Assembly (NCBI RefSeq): GCF_020165195.1
Contig: NZ_JAIUHR010000004.1
Location: 279,741-343,740, forward strand
Origin: Mesorhizobium sp. CA14
GTDB taxonomy: Bacteria; Pseudomonadota; Alphaproteobacteria; Rhizobiales; Rhizobiaceae
Direction: 5' to 3'
DNA length: 64,000 bases
Below, one piece after another: positions 17,989 to 27,760 of this stretch. Under the pieces are notes generated by a model. The model searched no databases, was not told where the DNA came from, and saw only the letters and a list, made by a program, of their open reading frames with translations. Both the position numbers and the translations under genes were made by a program. Numbering within the stretch: position 1 is the stretch's first letter; each line of letters opens with the position of its first letter.

Positions 17989-18849
17989 TCAGTTCGCGGC
18001 GGCCTTCGGCTTGGACGAGCCGATCATCTTCCAGTTCTTGTAGAAGATGGAGTTGATGCGCTCCACGCTGACCGAGACGATGGCGAGAAGGCCCGCGATC
18101 AGTTTTGGGAACGGAGATGGGCGGATGATGTCGACGAAGACGCAATAGCGGCGGCCGTCATATTCGTTGACGGAGCGGTGGAACAGCGTGTCGTCGAAGA
18201 TGAACAAGGGATTGTCGTACCAGTAGTTCTTCTTGCTGCCGCACTGGACGAAGATCTCCGCCTGCACGGGAATCAGATTGTAGAGGATGCGCAGGCTGAG
18301 CCGGAGCGGGCCGAAATGCCAGGACGTGGATTCGCGTTTGCTGAAAACGGATACCGCGATCGTCTTGATGTATTTGTAATCCCTGTTGAATTCGGGAACG
18401 TTCTCGATCTTGTGCTTGCCGTACCACTGGTAGACATACATGCCGCGTCGGCCGGCGCCGAAATTGGCGTCGATGTCGGCGATGATCTCGTCCTTGCGCG
18501 CCTTGAAGACGCTCAGCACCTCATTGATCTCGCGCTGATAGTCCTCGGGGAACTGCTCGGGCTTCCAGACGCCGGGATTGCGGTAGCAGAGAAGGTCGAC
18601 GATCAGGTTGAACGGCGACAACAGCCAGGTGAACAGGCCGTTGCCGAGGAAGTAACGCTCGAACAGGTTCCGGTCCTTCTGGTCGTTGCGCATGACATCG
18701 ATCAGGCCGCAGACGACCCAGATGGCGGCCAGGATCGGTATGAAATAGAAGGCGAGCGCGAGAACTACGACGGCGATGGCGGCCTTGCGGAGCGTCTTGA
18801 CGGTTTGCTTTGTCATTGTCATTCGCGCGGGAGCGCGATCCTGTTCCAT
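17989..18849 (-). CDS. Membrane-anchored aspartyl/asparaginyl beta-hydroxylase domain protein
   Basis: 286 residues. A hydrophobic hairpin at residues 23-50 and another around 71-87 anchor the N-terminus. The soluble part carries the Fe(II)/2-oxoglutarate core of the AspH family: WHFGP with His178, FDDTLFHRSVN with His224, and DGRRYCVFVDIIRP with the 2-oxoglutarate-binding Arg. A further hydrophobic stretch follows near 250-268. Relatives include LpxO, which hydroxylates lipid A acyl chains, and protein hydroxylases; the substrate is open. Start could also be 18822. It lies between rluC-type and rarA genes on the same strand. Confidence 0.8.
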   Translation of the reverse strand: MEQDRAPARMTMTKQTVKTLRKAAIAVVVLALAFYFIPILAAIWVVCGLIDVMRNDQKDRNLFERYFLGNGLFTWLLSPFNLIVDLLCYRNPGVWKPEQFPEDYQREINEVLSVFKARKDEIIADIDANFGAGRRGMYVYQWYGKHKIENVPEFNRDYKYIKTIAVSVFSKRESTSWHFGPLRLSLRILYNLIPVQAEIFVQCGSKKNYWYDNPLFIFDDTLFHRSVNEYDGRRYCVFVDIIRPSPFPKLIAGLLAIVSVSVERINSIFYKNWKMIGSSKPKAAAN

Positions 18850-18983
18850 GGGACAAAATCACGGCGACCCCCGCCAGCCGTGCGTCTTGATAGGATTTTT
18901 TGTTTCCCGGCACAATGCCGCAGCAGGTGTGGTCCACCATGGCGTGGCTCGGCGACGAAGCGTGCCGACCGGGGCCGCGGAAC

Positions 18984-20294
18984 TCAGTTGTTCCGTTCGC
19001 TGCGCAGCTTTGCCCAGTATTCCAGTCGCTTGCGGATATCGCGCTCGAAACCGCGTTCCGGCGGATCGTAGAAAGTGTGCCGGCCCATCTTCTCCGGAAA
19101 ATAGTCCTGGCCTGAAAACGCGTCCGGCTCGTCATGGTCGTAGCGATAGCCGGCGCCGTAATCCTCCTGCTTCATCAGCTTGGTCGGCGCATTGAGAATG
19201 TGCTTGGGCGGCAGCAGCGAGCCGAACTCCTTGGCCGCCGCGGTCGCAGCCTTGAAGGCTGTGTAGACAGCGTTCGATTTCGGCGCCGTGGCCAGATAGA
19301 CGGCGGCCTGGGCGAAGGCGAGCTCGCCCTCGGGCGAGCCAAGATAGTCATAGGCGTCCTTGGCCGCATTGGCGACGACAAGCGCCTGAGGATCGGCGAG
19401 CCCGATATCCTCTATCGCCATACGCACCAGCCGGCGGCCAAGATAGAGCGGATCCTCGCCGGCATCGAACATGCGGGCAAGATAATAGAGCGCCGCATCC
19501 GGATCGGAACCGCGCACCGATTTGTGCAGCGCCGAGATCAGATTGTAATGGCCGTCCTGGCCCTTGTCGTAGATCGGCGCGCGGCGCTGGATGACGCGTT
19601 GCAGGCCTTCCGGGCCGAACACCTCGCCCTTCTTTGCGGCGCGCCAGACTTCCTCCGCCAGCGTCAGCGAGGCGCGGCCGTCGCCATCCGCCATGCGGAT
19701 CAGCATCGCGCGCGCCTCTTCGTCGAGCGGCAGCGCCCTGCCCTCGGTTTCTTCCGCCCGGGCCAGAAGCTTGGCGATGCTTTCCTCGCCCAGCGAACGG
19801 AACACCAACACACGCGCTCGCGACAGAAGTGCTGCATTGAGCTCAAAGGACGGGTTCTCCGTGGTGGCGCCGACCAGCACCACGGTGCCGTCTTCCATCA
19901 CCGGCAAAAAACCGTCCTGCTGGGCGCGGTTGAAGCGATGGATCTCGTCGACGAAGAGCAGCGTCTGGCGGCCATTGGCGCGCCTGAGCTTCGCCGCCTC
20001 GAACACTTTCTTGAGGTCCGCGACACCGGAAAACACGGCAGATATCTGCTCGAAGGCAAGATTGGTCTCGCCGGCGAGCAGCCGCGCCACCGTCGTCTTG
20101 CCGGTGCCGGGCGGACCCCAGAAGATCATCGAGCCGAGCGAACCGGAATCGATTAGCCTGGTCAGCGCTCCGTCCGGGCCGGTCAGATGCTCCTGGCCGA
20201 CGACCTCGCCGAGGTTTTTCGGGCGCAGCCGATCGGCCAGCGGCCGCCCGGGCGGCGCCTTTTCCGGCTCATCGGAACTGAACAGATCGGCCAT
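18984..20294 (-). CDS. rarA: Replication-associated recombination protein A (AAA ATPase)
   Basis: 436-residue RarA/MgsA, a clamp-loader-like AAA+ ATPase acting at stalled replication forks. Walker A PPGTGKTTVARLLA, Walker B FVDEIHRFNRAQQD, sensor ATTENPSFELN and the C-terminal tetramerisation region (NAPTKLMKQEDYG ... YFPEKM) are all present. ATG 20294 (MADLFSS) is chosen; the frame extends 20 codons further but into a repeat element. It is separated from upstream degQ by that repeat. Confidence 0.93.
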   Translation of the reverse strand: MADLFSSDEPEKAPPGRPLADRLRPKNLGEVVGQEHLTGPDGALTRLIDSGSLGSMIFWGPPGTGKTTVARLLAGETNLAFEQISAVFSGVADLKKVFEAAKLRRANGRQTLLFVDEIHRFNRAQQDGFLPVMEDGTVVLVGATTENPSFELNAALLSRARVLVFRSLGEESIAKLLARAEETEGRALPLDEEARAMLIRMADGDGRASLTLAEEVWRAAKKGEVFGPEGLQRVIQRRAPIYDKGQDGHYNLISALHKSVRGSDPDAALYYLARMFDAGEDPLYLGRRLVRMAIEDIGLADPQALVVANAAKDAYDYLGSPEGELAFAQAAVYLATAPKSNAVYTAFKAATAAAKEFGSLLPPKHILNAPTKLMKQEDYGAGYRYDHDEPDAFSGQDYFPEKMGRHTFYDPPERGFERDIRKRLEYWAKLRSERNN

Positions 20295-20331
20295 GCAAGT
20301 CTTTTGGTTGAAACGCGATTCCGCTCTTTTA

Positions 20332-20402
20332 AGAGCATGATCTTGTCCGAACACCGGTTCCCGCTTTTTGCTATGCGGACCTTCAGTTCGGGATCATGCT
20401 CT
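20332..20402. repeat. Palindromic intergenic element (type B, copy 1)
   Basis: Bounded by a perfect 11-base inverted repeat, AGAGCATGATC (20332-20342) and GATCATGCTCT (20392-20402). The interior includes ACCGGTTCCCGCTTTTTG. A second copy in the opposite orientation occurs at 61651-61720 with most bases conserved. It fills the gap between degQ and rarA. Confidence 0.8.
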
Positions 20403-20418
20403 AAATGGGCAGATCGCC

Positions 20419-21906
20419 TCAGTAACGCAACACCTGGCGCAGTATCTGCCCGCCGCGCTCGACGGTAAAGCGCCACCAGCGCGTGTCCTGCTGGGCAACC
20501 TGCGCCAGCGTTGCCGCGGTCTCGATGGTGGTGCCGTTCACCTCGCGTACGATATCGCCCGGCTGGAAGCCGAAATCGGCGGCCGGCGAATCGCGGCTGA
20601 TATCAATCACGGTGACGCCCTTGAGATCGGTGCGCAGGCCAAGCCGCTGGGCAAGTCTGGGCGAAAGCTCCGCGACCTTGGCGCCGGAAAAGGGACTGCG
20701 GCCACGCAGAGTGACCTCACTGGGCTTGGCGCCTTCCGGCGCGCGCTCCAGCGGGATTTCCAGCGTCGCCTGCTGCCCCTTGCTCAGCACGGCGAACGTC
20801 GCCTTGGTTCCGATCGACAGCGTCGCCATGCGGTAGTCGAGCGCCTCGATGCCTTCGACCGGCGTGTTGTTGAGCGACAGGATGACGTCGCCGGGCTTCA
20901 GACCAACCTTGCCGGCAGGCCCCGCCGCGTCCACGGACGACACCAGGGCGCCGGTCGGCTTCTCCATGCCGAGCGATTCCGCGATCTGCGGGGTCACCAT
21001 TTCGAATTCTGCGCCGATATAGGGACGCTCGAAGAAGTCCAACCCGGCCTTGGCGGCGTCGGCGAAGGCGCGCACCATGTTCGAGGGGATGGCGAAGCCA
21101 ATGCCGATCGAGCCGCCGCTGCGGCTGTAGATCGCCGTGTTGATGCCGACCAGCTGACCGCCCATGTTGATCAGCGCGCCGCCCGAATTGCCGGGATTGA
21201 TGGCCGCATCGGTCTGGATGAAATAGCCCGAATCCGAAACGCCGATATGGCTGCGTGCAAGCGCCGAGACGATGCCGCTGGTGGTGGTCTGGCCGACGCC
21301 GAACGGATTGCCGATGGCGAGCACCAGGTCGCCGACCTCGAGCGCGTCGGAATCACCGATGGCAATCACCGGAAACGGCTTGTCGGCCGAGATCTTGAGC
21401 ACGGCGAGATCGAGCGTCTCGTCCTTGAGCATGACCTTGGACGTGAATTCGCGTCCGTCGGCGGTCGCGACCTTCACCTCGTCGGCATCTTTGATGACAT
21501 GGAAGTTGGTGACGATGACGCCGCTCGGATCGACAAGCACGCCGGAGCCCAGCGAGGACTGCGCGCGCGGCTGGGCGCGGCCGAAGAACTCCTCGAAGAA
21601 GGGGTCGCCCTCGAAAGGCGACGTCACCTTGGCGGTCTGCGAGGCATAGACATTGACGACGGCCGGGGCCGTCTGCTTGACCAGCGGCGCAAAGGAGAGT
21701 TGCACCTCCTCGCGGCCGAACGGCACGCGCTTGTCAGGTCCGGACGTGCCGTTCTCGCCTTCGACGCCATGCAGCAGGTCCGTCAGCACATCGGAGAGGC
21801 CCGGATCGGCCGGCTTGGCGGCGTTCTCGGCAAAAGCCTGTCTTGCGGCCGGTGCCGCGGCGAAGACGGCCAGCGCGGCAACAAGAAACACTCGTTTGAG
21901 GTGCAT
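20419..21906 (-). CDS. degQ: DegQ/DegP family periplasmic serine endoprotease
   Basis: 495-residue HtrA protease for periplasmic protein quality control. A Sec signal peptide (MHLKRVFLVAALAVFAAAP...) ends near AFA-EN at residue 26. The catalytic triad is His136 (NFHV), Asp166 (ETLDLAV) and Ser241 (PGNSGGAL). Two PDZ domains follow (about 290-380 and 400-490) with GLKPGDVIL and GFQPGDIV ligand loops. GGAGGG precedes ATG 21906; longer in-frame starts would spoil the signal peptide. It lies just after the rplQ terminator. Confidence 0.93.
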   Translation of the reverse strand: MHLKRVFLVAALAVFAAAPAARQAFAENAAKPADPGLSDVLTDLLHGVEGENGTSGPDKRVPFGREEVQLSFAPLVKQTAPAVVNVYASQTAKVTSPFEGDPFFEEFFGRAQPRAQSSLGSGVLVDPSGVIVTNFHVIKDADEVKVATADGREFTSKVMLKDETLDLAVLKISADKPFPVIAIGDSDALEVGDLVLAIGNPFGVGQTTTSGIVSALARSHIGVSDSGYFIQTDAAINPGNSGGALINMGGQLVGINTAIYSRSGGSIGIGFAIPSNMVRAFADAAKAGLDFFERPYIGAEFEMVTPQIAESLGMEKPTGALVSSVDAAGPAGKVGLKPGDVILSLNNTPVEGIEALDYRMATLSIGTKATFAVLSKGQQATLEIPLERAPEGAKPSEVTLRGRSPFSGAKVAELSPRLAQRLGLRTDLKGVTVIDISRDSPAADFGFQPGDIVREVNGTTIETAATLAQVAQQDTRWWRFTVERGGQILRQVLRY

Positions 21907-22049
21907 TTTCGAATCCCTCCAGATCGGGCGCCATTGTCTCGACGAATGTGCAGAATGAAAGGCTAATGCACACAAATGCGACACTTGTCGCGCAAAAGCT
22001 TGAGCCTAGGCGTGAAATTCCGCTCACTCGGCTCAAACCTGCTCCAAAT

Positions 22050-22074
22050 GCAAAAAGGGGCCCGTAGGCCCCTC
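22050..22074 (-). terminator. Terminator at the end of the S10-spc-alpha run
   Basis: Hairpin GGGGCC-TACG-GGCCCC (22057-22072) followed on the minus strand by TTTTTG, 25 bases after the rplQ stop codon. Confidence 0.85.
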
Positions 22075-22098
22075 GAAGTCATTGGCGAAACAGCGACC

Positions 22099-22530
22099 TC
22101 AGGCGGCCGCGTTTTCCTCATTGGCGCCTTCCGCCTCGATACGGGCGCGGTCGGCGGCGCCCTTGGCCGAGGTGTCGCGGTCGACGAATTCGATGACCGC
22201 CATCGCGGCGTTGTCGCCCTTGCGGAAACCCGCCTTCATGATGCGCAGATAGCCACCGTTGCGTTGCGCGTAACGCGGCGCAAGCGTGTCGAACAGGCGC
22301 TTCACGACCGACTCGTTGCCGATCTGGGCGATGACCTGACGACGGGCGTGCAGGTCGCCGCGCTTGCCGAGCGTGACGAGCTTCTCGACGATCGGACGCA
22401 GGTCCTTCGCCTTCGGCAGAGTGGTGACGATCTGCTCATGCTCGATCAGAGACACGGCGAGATTGGCGAACATCGACTTGCGGTGGCTTACGCTGCGGGC
22501 GAAGCGACGGCCTTTGAAACCGTGGCGCAT
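22099..22530 (-). CDS. rplQ: 50S ribosomal protein L17
   Basis: 143 residues, slightly longer than the E. coli protein (127) because of an acidic Ala/Glu tail (GANEENAAA). Conserved N-terminus [20 protein letters not shown] is intact. It binds 23S rRNA near the exit tunnel. Last gene of the alpha operon, 104 bases after rpoA and before a strong terminator. Confidence 0.97.
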   Translation of the reverse strand: MRHGFKGRRFARSVSHRKSMFANLAVSLIEHEQIVTTLPKAKDLRPIVEKLVTLGKRGDLHARRQVIAQIGNESVVKRLFDTLAPRYAQRNGGYLRIMKAGFRKGDNAAMAVIEFVDRDTSAKGAADRARIEAEGANEENAAA

Positions 22531-22634
22531 GGCTCTTTTCCTTCTTCAGTTGTTCAAGAGGCCACGGCCTCTGATGGTTTTCCGCATGACCGTCGGACCG
22601 AGCGGCTCTCGCCGCCGATCCTTGGAATTCATGC

Positions 22635-23645
22635 TCAATATTGGTCTTCGTAACGCTTGGCGAGATCTTCGATGTTTTCCGGTGGCCAGTCCGGCACTTC
22701 CATGCCGAGATGCAGGCCCATGGCCGCCAGCACTTCCTTGATCTCGTTCAGCGACTTGCGGCCGAAGTTCGGGGTGCGCAGCATCTCGGCTTCGGTCTTC
22801 TGGATCAGGTCGCCGATATAGACGATGTTGTCGTTCTTCAGGCAGTTGGCCGAACGCACCGAAAGCTCGAGCTCGTCGACCTTCTTGAGCAGCGCCGGGT
22901 TGAAGGCGAGCTCGGTGACGGCTTCGGCGGCGACTTCCTTCTGCGGCTCGTCGAAATTGACGAACAGCGCGAGCTGGTCCTGCAGGATGCGGGCGGCGAA
23001 CGCGACCGCGTCCTCGCCCGAGATCGAGCCGTTGGTCTCGATGGTCATGGTCAGCTTGTCATAGTCGAGCACTTGGCCCTCGCGGGTGTTCTCGACCTTG
23101 TAGGAGACCTTCTTGACCGGCGAGTAGAGGCTGTCGACCGGGATCAGGCCGATCGGTGCGTCCTCGGCGCGGTTGCGCTCTGCCGGGACATAGCCCTTGC
23201 CGGTGTCGACGGTGAACTCCATGCGGATCTCGGCGCCCTCGTCCAGCGTGCAGATGACGTGGTCGGGGTTGAGGATCTCGACGTCGCCCACGGTCTGGAT
23301 GTCGCCGGCGAGCACGGCGCCCGGCCCTTGCTTGCGCACGACCATGCGCTTGGGACCATCGCCTTCCATACGGATGGCGATTTCCTTGATGTTGAGCACG
23401 ATGTCGGTCACGTCCTCGCGCACGCCGGCGATGGACGAGAATTCATGCAGCACGCCGTCGATCTGCACGGCGGTGACAGCCGCGCCGCGCAGCGAAGACA
23501 GAAGCACGCGCCGCAGCGCGTTGCCAAGCGTGAGGCCAAAGCCGCGCTCGAGCGGCTCGGCCACTAGCGTGGTCAGCGTCTTCTTCTTCGACGAGAACTC
23601 GATCTTGTTCGGCTTGATCAGTTCCTGCCAGTTTTTCTGGATCAT
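22635..23645 (-). CDS. rpoA: DNA-directed RNA polymerase subunit alpha
   Basis: 336 residues. The N-terminal domain (to about 235) dimerises and nucleates assembly of beta and beta-prime, with the typical [18 protein letters not shown] segment. After a linker, the C-terminal domain ([21 protein letters not shown]) contacts UP elements and activators. ATG 23645 ([12 protein letters not shown]) matches the family start; the frame extends 17 codons upstream without support. Lies between rpsK and rplQ, the normal alpha-operon order, without rpsD. Confidence 0.97.
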   Translation of the reverse strand: MIQKNWQELIKPNKIEFSSKKKTLTTLVAEPLERGFGLTLGNALRRVLLSSLRGAAVTAVQIDGVLHEFSSIAGVREDVTDIVLNIKEIAIRMEGDGPKRMVVRKQGPGAVLAGDIQTVGDVEILNPDHVICTLDEGAEIRMEFTVDTGKGYVPAERNRAEDAPIGLIPVDSLYSPVKKVSYKVENTREGQVLDYDKLTMTIETNGSISGEDAVAFAARILQDQLALFVNFDEPQKEVAAEAVTELAFNPALLKKVDELELSVRSANCLKNDNIVYIGDLIQKTEAEMLRTPNFGRKSLNEIKEVLAAMGLHLGMEVPDWPPENIEDLAKRYEDQY

Positions 23646-23743
23646 AAATATCTTCCTTCCTTTGCCCCGCCACCATCCAATCGTGGCGGGCGACACGGAA
23701 AACCGCGGAGGAACGCCGTGGCGTTCGCGCGGCGTTTAAAAAA

Positions 23744-24133
23744 TCAGACGCGGCGCTTCTTGCGCGGACGGCAGCCATTGTGCGGGATCGGCGTCACGTC
23801 GCGGATCGAGGTGATGGTGAAGCCTGCGGCCTGTAGCGCGCGAAGGGCCGATTCACGGCCGGAGCCGGGTCCGCAGACCTCGACCTCGAGCATGCGCATG
23901 CCGTGTTCCTGCGCCTTCTTGGCGACGTCCTCGGCAGCCATCTGGGCAGCGAACGGGGTCGACTTGCGCGAACCCTTGAAGCCCTGCGCACCGGCCGACG
24001 ACCAGGCAATCGAATTGCCCTGCGCGTCGGTGATGGTGATCATGGTGTTGTTAAAGGTCGAATTGACGTGGGCAACGCCCGACGAGATGTTCTTGCGTTC
24101 GCGACGGCGAACACGAGCGGCTTCCTTGGCCAT
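23744..24133 (-). CDS. rpsK: 30S ribosomal protein S11
   Basis: 129 residues, as in E. coli. Conserved [18 protein letters not shown] and the C-terminal [18 protein letters not shown] are present. Part of the platform of the small subunit, near the mRNA exit channel. It lies between rpsM and rpoA with spacers of about 100 bases on each side. Confidence 0.98.
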   Translation of the reverse strand: MAKEAARVRRRERKNISSGVAHVNSTFNNTMITITDAQGNSIAWSSAGAQGFKGSRKSTPFAAQMAAEDVAKKAQEHGMRMLEVEVCGPGSGRESALRALQAAGFTITSIRDVTPIPHNGCRPRKKRRV

Positions 24134-24191
24134 GGTAGTCCTTTCAGTTGATCTCTACACCGCCGTAATGCCAGCGGCTCCACCTTGGAAA

Positions 24192-24257
24192 AGCGAGTAG
24201 TGAGTAGGGAATAGCGAATAGGGTCCCCTACTCGCTAACGGCTACTCGCTATTCGCT
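24192..24257. repeat. Cluster of five 9-base repeats in the rpsM-rpsK spacer
   Basis: The nine-mer AGCGARTAG occurs at 24192-24200 and 24213-24221, and its complement CTAYTCGCT at 24228-24236, 24242-24250 and 24249-24257. Together they can form alternative hairpins inside the alpha operon transcript. Confidence 0.7.
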
Positions 24258-24260
24258 CAA

Positions 24261-24629
24261 TTACTTCTTCTTGCCGGCGATCGCCTTGGCCGGGCCCTTG
24301 CGGGTGCGCGCATTGGTGTGCGTGCGCTGGCCACGGACCGGCAGCGAGCGGCGGTGACGCAGGCCGCGGTAGCAGCCGAGGTCCATGAGCCGCTTGATGT
24401 TCATCGAGACTTCGCGGCGCAGGTCGCCTTCGACCTGGTAGTCGCGGTCGATCGTCTCGCGGATCTGCAGCACTTCCGCGTCGGTCAGCTGGTTGACGCG
24501 GCGGTCCGCCGGGATGCCGACCTTGTCGACGATCTCCTGGGCAAACTTCTTGCCGATGCCGTGAATGTACTGAAGCGCAATGACGACGCGCTTGTTGGTC
24601 GGAATATTGACGCCGGCTATACGAGCCAT
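24261..24629 (-). CDS. rpsM: 30S ribosomal protein S13
   Basis: 122 residues. [26 protein letters not shown] is the conserved opening, and the basic [15 protein letters not shown] tail contacts the P-site tRNA and the B1 bridge. Start 24629 is fixed by homology; the frame is open for 45 more codons upstream, but those do not resemble S13. First gene after adk, 233 bases away. Confidence 0.98.
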   Translation of the reverse strand: MARIAGVNIPTNKRVVIALQYIHGIGKKFAQEIVDKVGIPADRRVNQLTDAEVLQIRETIDRDYQVEGDLRREVSMNIKRLMDLGCYRGLRHRRSLPVRGQRTHTNARTRKGPAKAIAGKKK

Positions 24630-24811
24630 TTTCTTCTCTTTCTCCATGTGGGCCGGGCATGCCCGGCGCTGTCGAAGTTGCCCCGCGTCCGGTGGAGGCC
24701 GGCCCTTGCGGGAGTTTCCTGGTTCAAAGCGGATGCCTTGCCCGCAAGGGCAAGCAAAGTCCATGCCTGATAGGAAGACGGGCCGCCATACCCCAACGGC
24801 CCCCTCCAGTC

Positions 24812-24858
24812 AAGCGCAATCGTCAATTGCCGCCAAGCGCAATCTTCAATTGTCGGCC
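24812..24858. repeat. 23-base tandem duplication in the adk-rpsM spacer
   Basis: Two adjacent copies of AAGCGCAATCKTCAATTGYCG-type sequence, 24812-24834 and 24835-24858, differing at a few bases. They lie immediately after the adk stop codon on the minus strand. Confidence 0.75.
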
Positions 24859-24862
24859 CGGC

Positions 24863-25453
24863 CTACTTCGCCGCGGCCGCGAGCACCTTGCCGATCTCGG
24901 CTGTCACGGCATCGATACTGGCCATGCCGTCGACGGTCTTGAGCTTGCCTTTGGCGTAGTAGTAGCCGGTCAGCGGCGCCGTCTTCTTGTAGTATTCGCG
25001 CAGGCGTTCCTCAAACACCTCCGGATTGTCGTCCTTGCGCACCGGCTGGCCGGCAGCCTTGGCGTCCTCGGCGCGTTTGACGATTCGGCCAACCAGCGCC
25101 TTGTCGTCGACGACCAGCTCGATGACGGTGTCGAGCGCAATGCCGCGCTCGGCAAGCATCGCCTCGACCGCGTCCGCCTGGACCAGCGTGCGCGGATAGC
25201 CATCGAGGATGAAGCCCTTGGCGCAATCCGACTGATCGATGCGTTCGGCGACGATGGCGTTGACGATCGCATCCGAAACCAGCTCACCCGCATCCATCAC
25301 CGCCTTGGCGCGCTTGCCGACCTCGGTTCCGGCCTGGACGGCGGCACGCAGCATGTCGCCCGTCGAGAGCTGCGGGATGCCGTATTCTTCTACCAGTCTT
25401 TGTGCTTGCGTCCCCTTGCCCGCTCCTGGCGGCCCAAGCAATATCAGCCTCAT
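24863..25453 (-). CDS. adk: Adenylate kinase
   Basis: 196 residues: the short-lid form lacking the 27-residue zinc-type LID insertion of longer enzymes. P-loop [10 protein letters not shown] at the N-terminus, substrate motif [10 protein letters not shown], and [10 protein letters not shown] are intact. Converts AMP and ATP to two ADP in the cytoplasm. The start overlaps the secY stop by four bases (ATGA), indicating translational coupling, the usual secY-adk arrangement. Confidence 0.97.
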   Translation of the reverse strand: MRLILLGPPGAGKGTQAQRLVEEYGIPQLSTGDMLRAAVQAGTEVGKRAKAVMDAGELVSDAIVNAIVAERIDQSDCAKGFILDGYPRTLVQADAVEAMLAERGIALDTVIELVVDDKALVGRIVKRAEDAKAAGQPVRKDDNPEVFEERLREYYKKTAPLTGYYYAKGKLKTVDGMASIDAVTAEIGKVLAAAAK

Positions 25454-26790
25454 CTGCTCCTCTTACCCCCGCGCAACTTCGACTTCTTGATCAGGCCCTC
25501 ATACTGGTGCGCGATCAGGTGGCCCTGAATCTGCGCCACCGTGTCGAGCGTGACACTGACCACGATCAGAAGCGATGTGCCACCGAGATAGAAAGGTACG
25601 CCAGTCGCCGAAATCAGGAACTCCGGCAGCAGACAGACCAGCACCAGGTAAATGGCGCCGACGACGGTGATACGCGTCAGAACATAGTCGATATAGTCGG
25701 CCGTGCGCTCACCCGGACGATAGCCCGGGATGAAGCCGGAATGCTTCTTGAGCTGGTCGGCCGTGTCCTTCGGATTGAAGACGATCGCCGTGTAGAAGAA
25801 GGCGAAGAAGACGATCATTCCTGCGTAGAAGATCATGTAGAGCGGCTGGCCGTGGCCGAGCGAGGCCAGGATCGTGCTTGCCCAGGCCGGCATGTTGGTC
25901 GCCTGCGAGAAGCCCGCGACGGTAGCCGGCAGAAGCAGCAGCGAGGACGCGAAGATCGGCGGGATGACGCCCGAGGTGTTGAGCTTCAGCGGCAAATGCG
26001 AGGTATCGCCCTGGAACATGCGGTTGCCGACCTGGCGCTTCGGATACTGGATGAGCAGGCGGCGCTGCGCGCGCTCGAAGAAGACGATGAGCGCAATGAC
26101 GATAATGGCCAGAACGATGATCGCGAGGATGAGGCCCGTCGACAGCGCGCCGGTGCGGCCGAGCTCCAGCGTGCCGGAGATCGCCCGCGGCAGGCCGGCG
26201 ACGATGCCGGAGAAGATGATCAGCGAAATGCCGTTGCCGATGCCGCGCGCCGTGATCTGCTCGCCGAGCCACATCAGGAACATGGTGCCGCCGACCAGCG
26301 TGACGACGGTCGAGATGCGGAAGAACATGCCGGGATCGTTGACGATGCCGTTGCCGCCTTCGAGGCCGATCGAAATGCCATAGGCCTGGATCAGCGCCAG
26401 AAGCACTGTGCCGTAGCGCGTGTACTGGTTGATGATCTTGCGGCCCTGCTCGCCTTCCTTCTTCAGCGCTTCCAGCGACGGGATGACCGAGGTCATCAGC
26501 TGCATGATGATGGAGGCGGAGATGTAGGGCATGATGCCTAGCGCGAAGATCGCCATGCGCTGCACGGCGCCGCCGGCGAACATGTTGAACATGCCGAGCA
26601 CGCCCTTGCTCTGCGAGGAGAAGGCCTGGGCGAAAGCGTCGGGGTTGATGCCGGGAAGCGGGATATAGGTGCCGAGGCGGTAGACGAGCAGCGCGCCGAT
26701 GGTGAACCAGATGCGCTTCTTGAGATCCTCGGCCTTGGCGAAGGCCGCAAAATTCAGATTGGAGGCTAGTTGTTCAGCAGCCGAAGCCAT
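25450..26790 (-). CDS. secY: Preprotein translocase subunit SecY
   Basis: 446 residues with ten membrane segments, the channel of the Sec translocon. The opening [36 protein letters not shown] and the plug/pore region [26 protein letters not shown] are typical. It pairs with SecE, encoded at 55.7 kb in this window. It overlaps adk by four bases downstream and is separated from rplO upstream by 251 bases containing a repeat element. Confidence 0.98.
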   Translation of the reverse strand: MASAAEQLASNLNFAAFAKAEDLKKRIWFTIGALLVYRLGTYIPLPGINPDAFAQAFSSQSKGVLGMFNMFAGGAVQRMAIFALGIMPYISASIIMQLMTSVIPSLEALKKEGEQGRKIINQYTRYGTVLLALIQAYGISIGLEGGNGIVNDPGMFFRISTVVTLVGGTMFLMWLGEQITARGIGNGISLIIFSGIVAGLPRAISGTLELGRTGALSTGLILAIIVLAIIVIALIVFFERAQRRLLIQYPKRQVGNRMFQGDTSHLPLKLNTSGVIPPIFASSLLLLPATVAGFSQATNMPAWASTILASLGHGQPLYMIFYAGMIVFFAFFYTAIVFNPKDTADQLKKHSGFIPGYRPGERTADYIDYVLTRITVVGAIYLVLVCLLPEFLISATGVPFYLGGTSLLIVVSVTLDTVAQIQGHLIAHQYEGLIKKSKLRGGKRSR

Positions 26791-26803
26791 GCCTGATTCT
26801 CCG

Positions 26804-26886
26804 CTAGAGCATGATGCCGAAAAATATGGAGCGGTTTTCGGACGATACCGTGCTCTACTTCATTGATTTCTGTGTCACGCTCTATG
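26804..26886. repeat. Palindromic intergenic element (type C) inside the spc operon
   Basis: Outer arms TAGAGCA (26805-26811) and TGCTCTA (26851-26857), inner arms CCGAAAA (26817-26823) and TTTTCGG (26835-26841), then a tail ending in GTCACGCTCTATG. It resembles type A and B elements in layout but not in detail. It occupies the secY-rplO spacer. Confidence 0.7.
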
Positions 26887-27041
26887 CCCGCAGGCGCGCG
26901 TGTCACCGAAGCTCACGAGATAAGCTCCGGACCTTAAACATGCAAGCGGCCGCGTTGACGCGGCCGCCCAATTCATCTGGTCAAAGCGCGGTTCGACGGA
27001 AAATGCGAAATCATCCCGGTCGGCCGCGCTTCAAATCGCCG

Positions 27042-27518
27042 TTACTCGGCGGCGGCCGCTTCCGGCAGCTTGACCGAACCGCCGGCCTTCTCGATCTTCT
27101 CGATCGCGGCCTTGGAGGCGCCGGCGACGTCGAAGGAGAGCTTGGCCTTGAGCTCGCCGTCGGACAGCACGCGCACGCCGTCCTTGGCACGGCGGATGAC
27201 GCCGGCGGCAACCAGGGCCTCGGCCGTCACGGCCGCCTTGGCATCGAGCTTCTTGGCGTCGATCGCCGCCTGGATCTTGGCCAGCGACACAATCGCGAAG
27301 CTCTTGCCGAACAGGTTGTCGAAGCCGCGCTTCGGCAGGCGCCGGTAAAGCGGCATCTGGCCACCCTCGAAGCCGTTGATGGCAACGCCCGAACGGGCCT
27401 TCTGGCCCTTGACGCCGCGACCGGCGGTCTTGCCCGAGCCGGAGCCGATGCCGCGACCGAGGCGCTTCTTGGAGTGCGTGGCGCCGTCCTTGTCACGCAG
27501 ATCGTTGAGTTTCATCAT
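27042..27518 (-). CDS. rplO: 50S ribosomal protein L15
   Basis: 158 residues. N-terminal Gly/Arg/Lys-rich extension ([24 protein letters not shown]) threads into 23S r[20 protein letters not shown] is the conserved centre. Late assembly protein of the large subunit. Two consecutive ATG codons at the start leave a one-residue ambiguity. It lies 19 bases after rpmD. Confidence 0.98.
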   Translation of the reverse strand: MMKLNDLRDKDGATHSKKRLGRGIGSGSGKTAGRGVKGQKARSGVAINGFEGGQMPLYRRLPKRGFDNLFGKSFAIVSLAKIQAAIDAKKLDAKAAVTAEALVAAGVIRRAKDGVRVLSDGELKAKLSFDVAGASKAAIEKIEKAGGSVKLPEAAAAE

Positions 27519-27537
27519 TCTTCTCCTGCGCTTCCGT

Positions 27538-27735
27538 TCAGGCCTCGTCCACGACGCGGACGAGGTGCTGGACGGCGGCGATCATGCCGCGCACGGAAGG
27601 GGTGTCTTCCAGGGTGCGCCGCTTGTGCATCTTGTTCAGGCCGAGGCCGACCAGCGTCGCGCGCTGCTCTTTCGGCCGGCGGATCGGGGAGCCGATCTGC
27701 TCGACGGTAATGGTCTTGGTAGCTTTCTTGGCCAT
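27538..27735 (-). CDS. rpmD: 50S ribosomal protein L30
   Basis: 65 residues, near the family length (about 60). [32 protein letters not shown] contains the conserved core. Small large-subunit protein contacting 5S-proximal 23S rRNA. Lies between rpsE (25 bases) and rplO (19 bases), normal spc-operon order. Confidence 0.97.
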   Translation of the reverse strand: MAKKATKTITVEQIGSPIRRPKEQRATLVGLGLNKMHKRRTLEDTPSVRGMIAAVQHLVRVVDEA

Positions 27736-27760
27736 GGTCGAAATCCCTGGTCAGCGTCGA

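Noticed and set aside
24192..24257. Nine-base repeats considered as CRISPR or phage attachment
   Set aside because: Repeats are too short, irregularly spaced and inverted, with no cas genes nearby.
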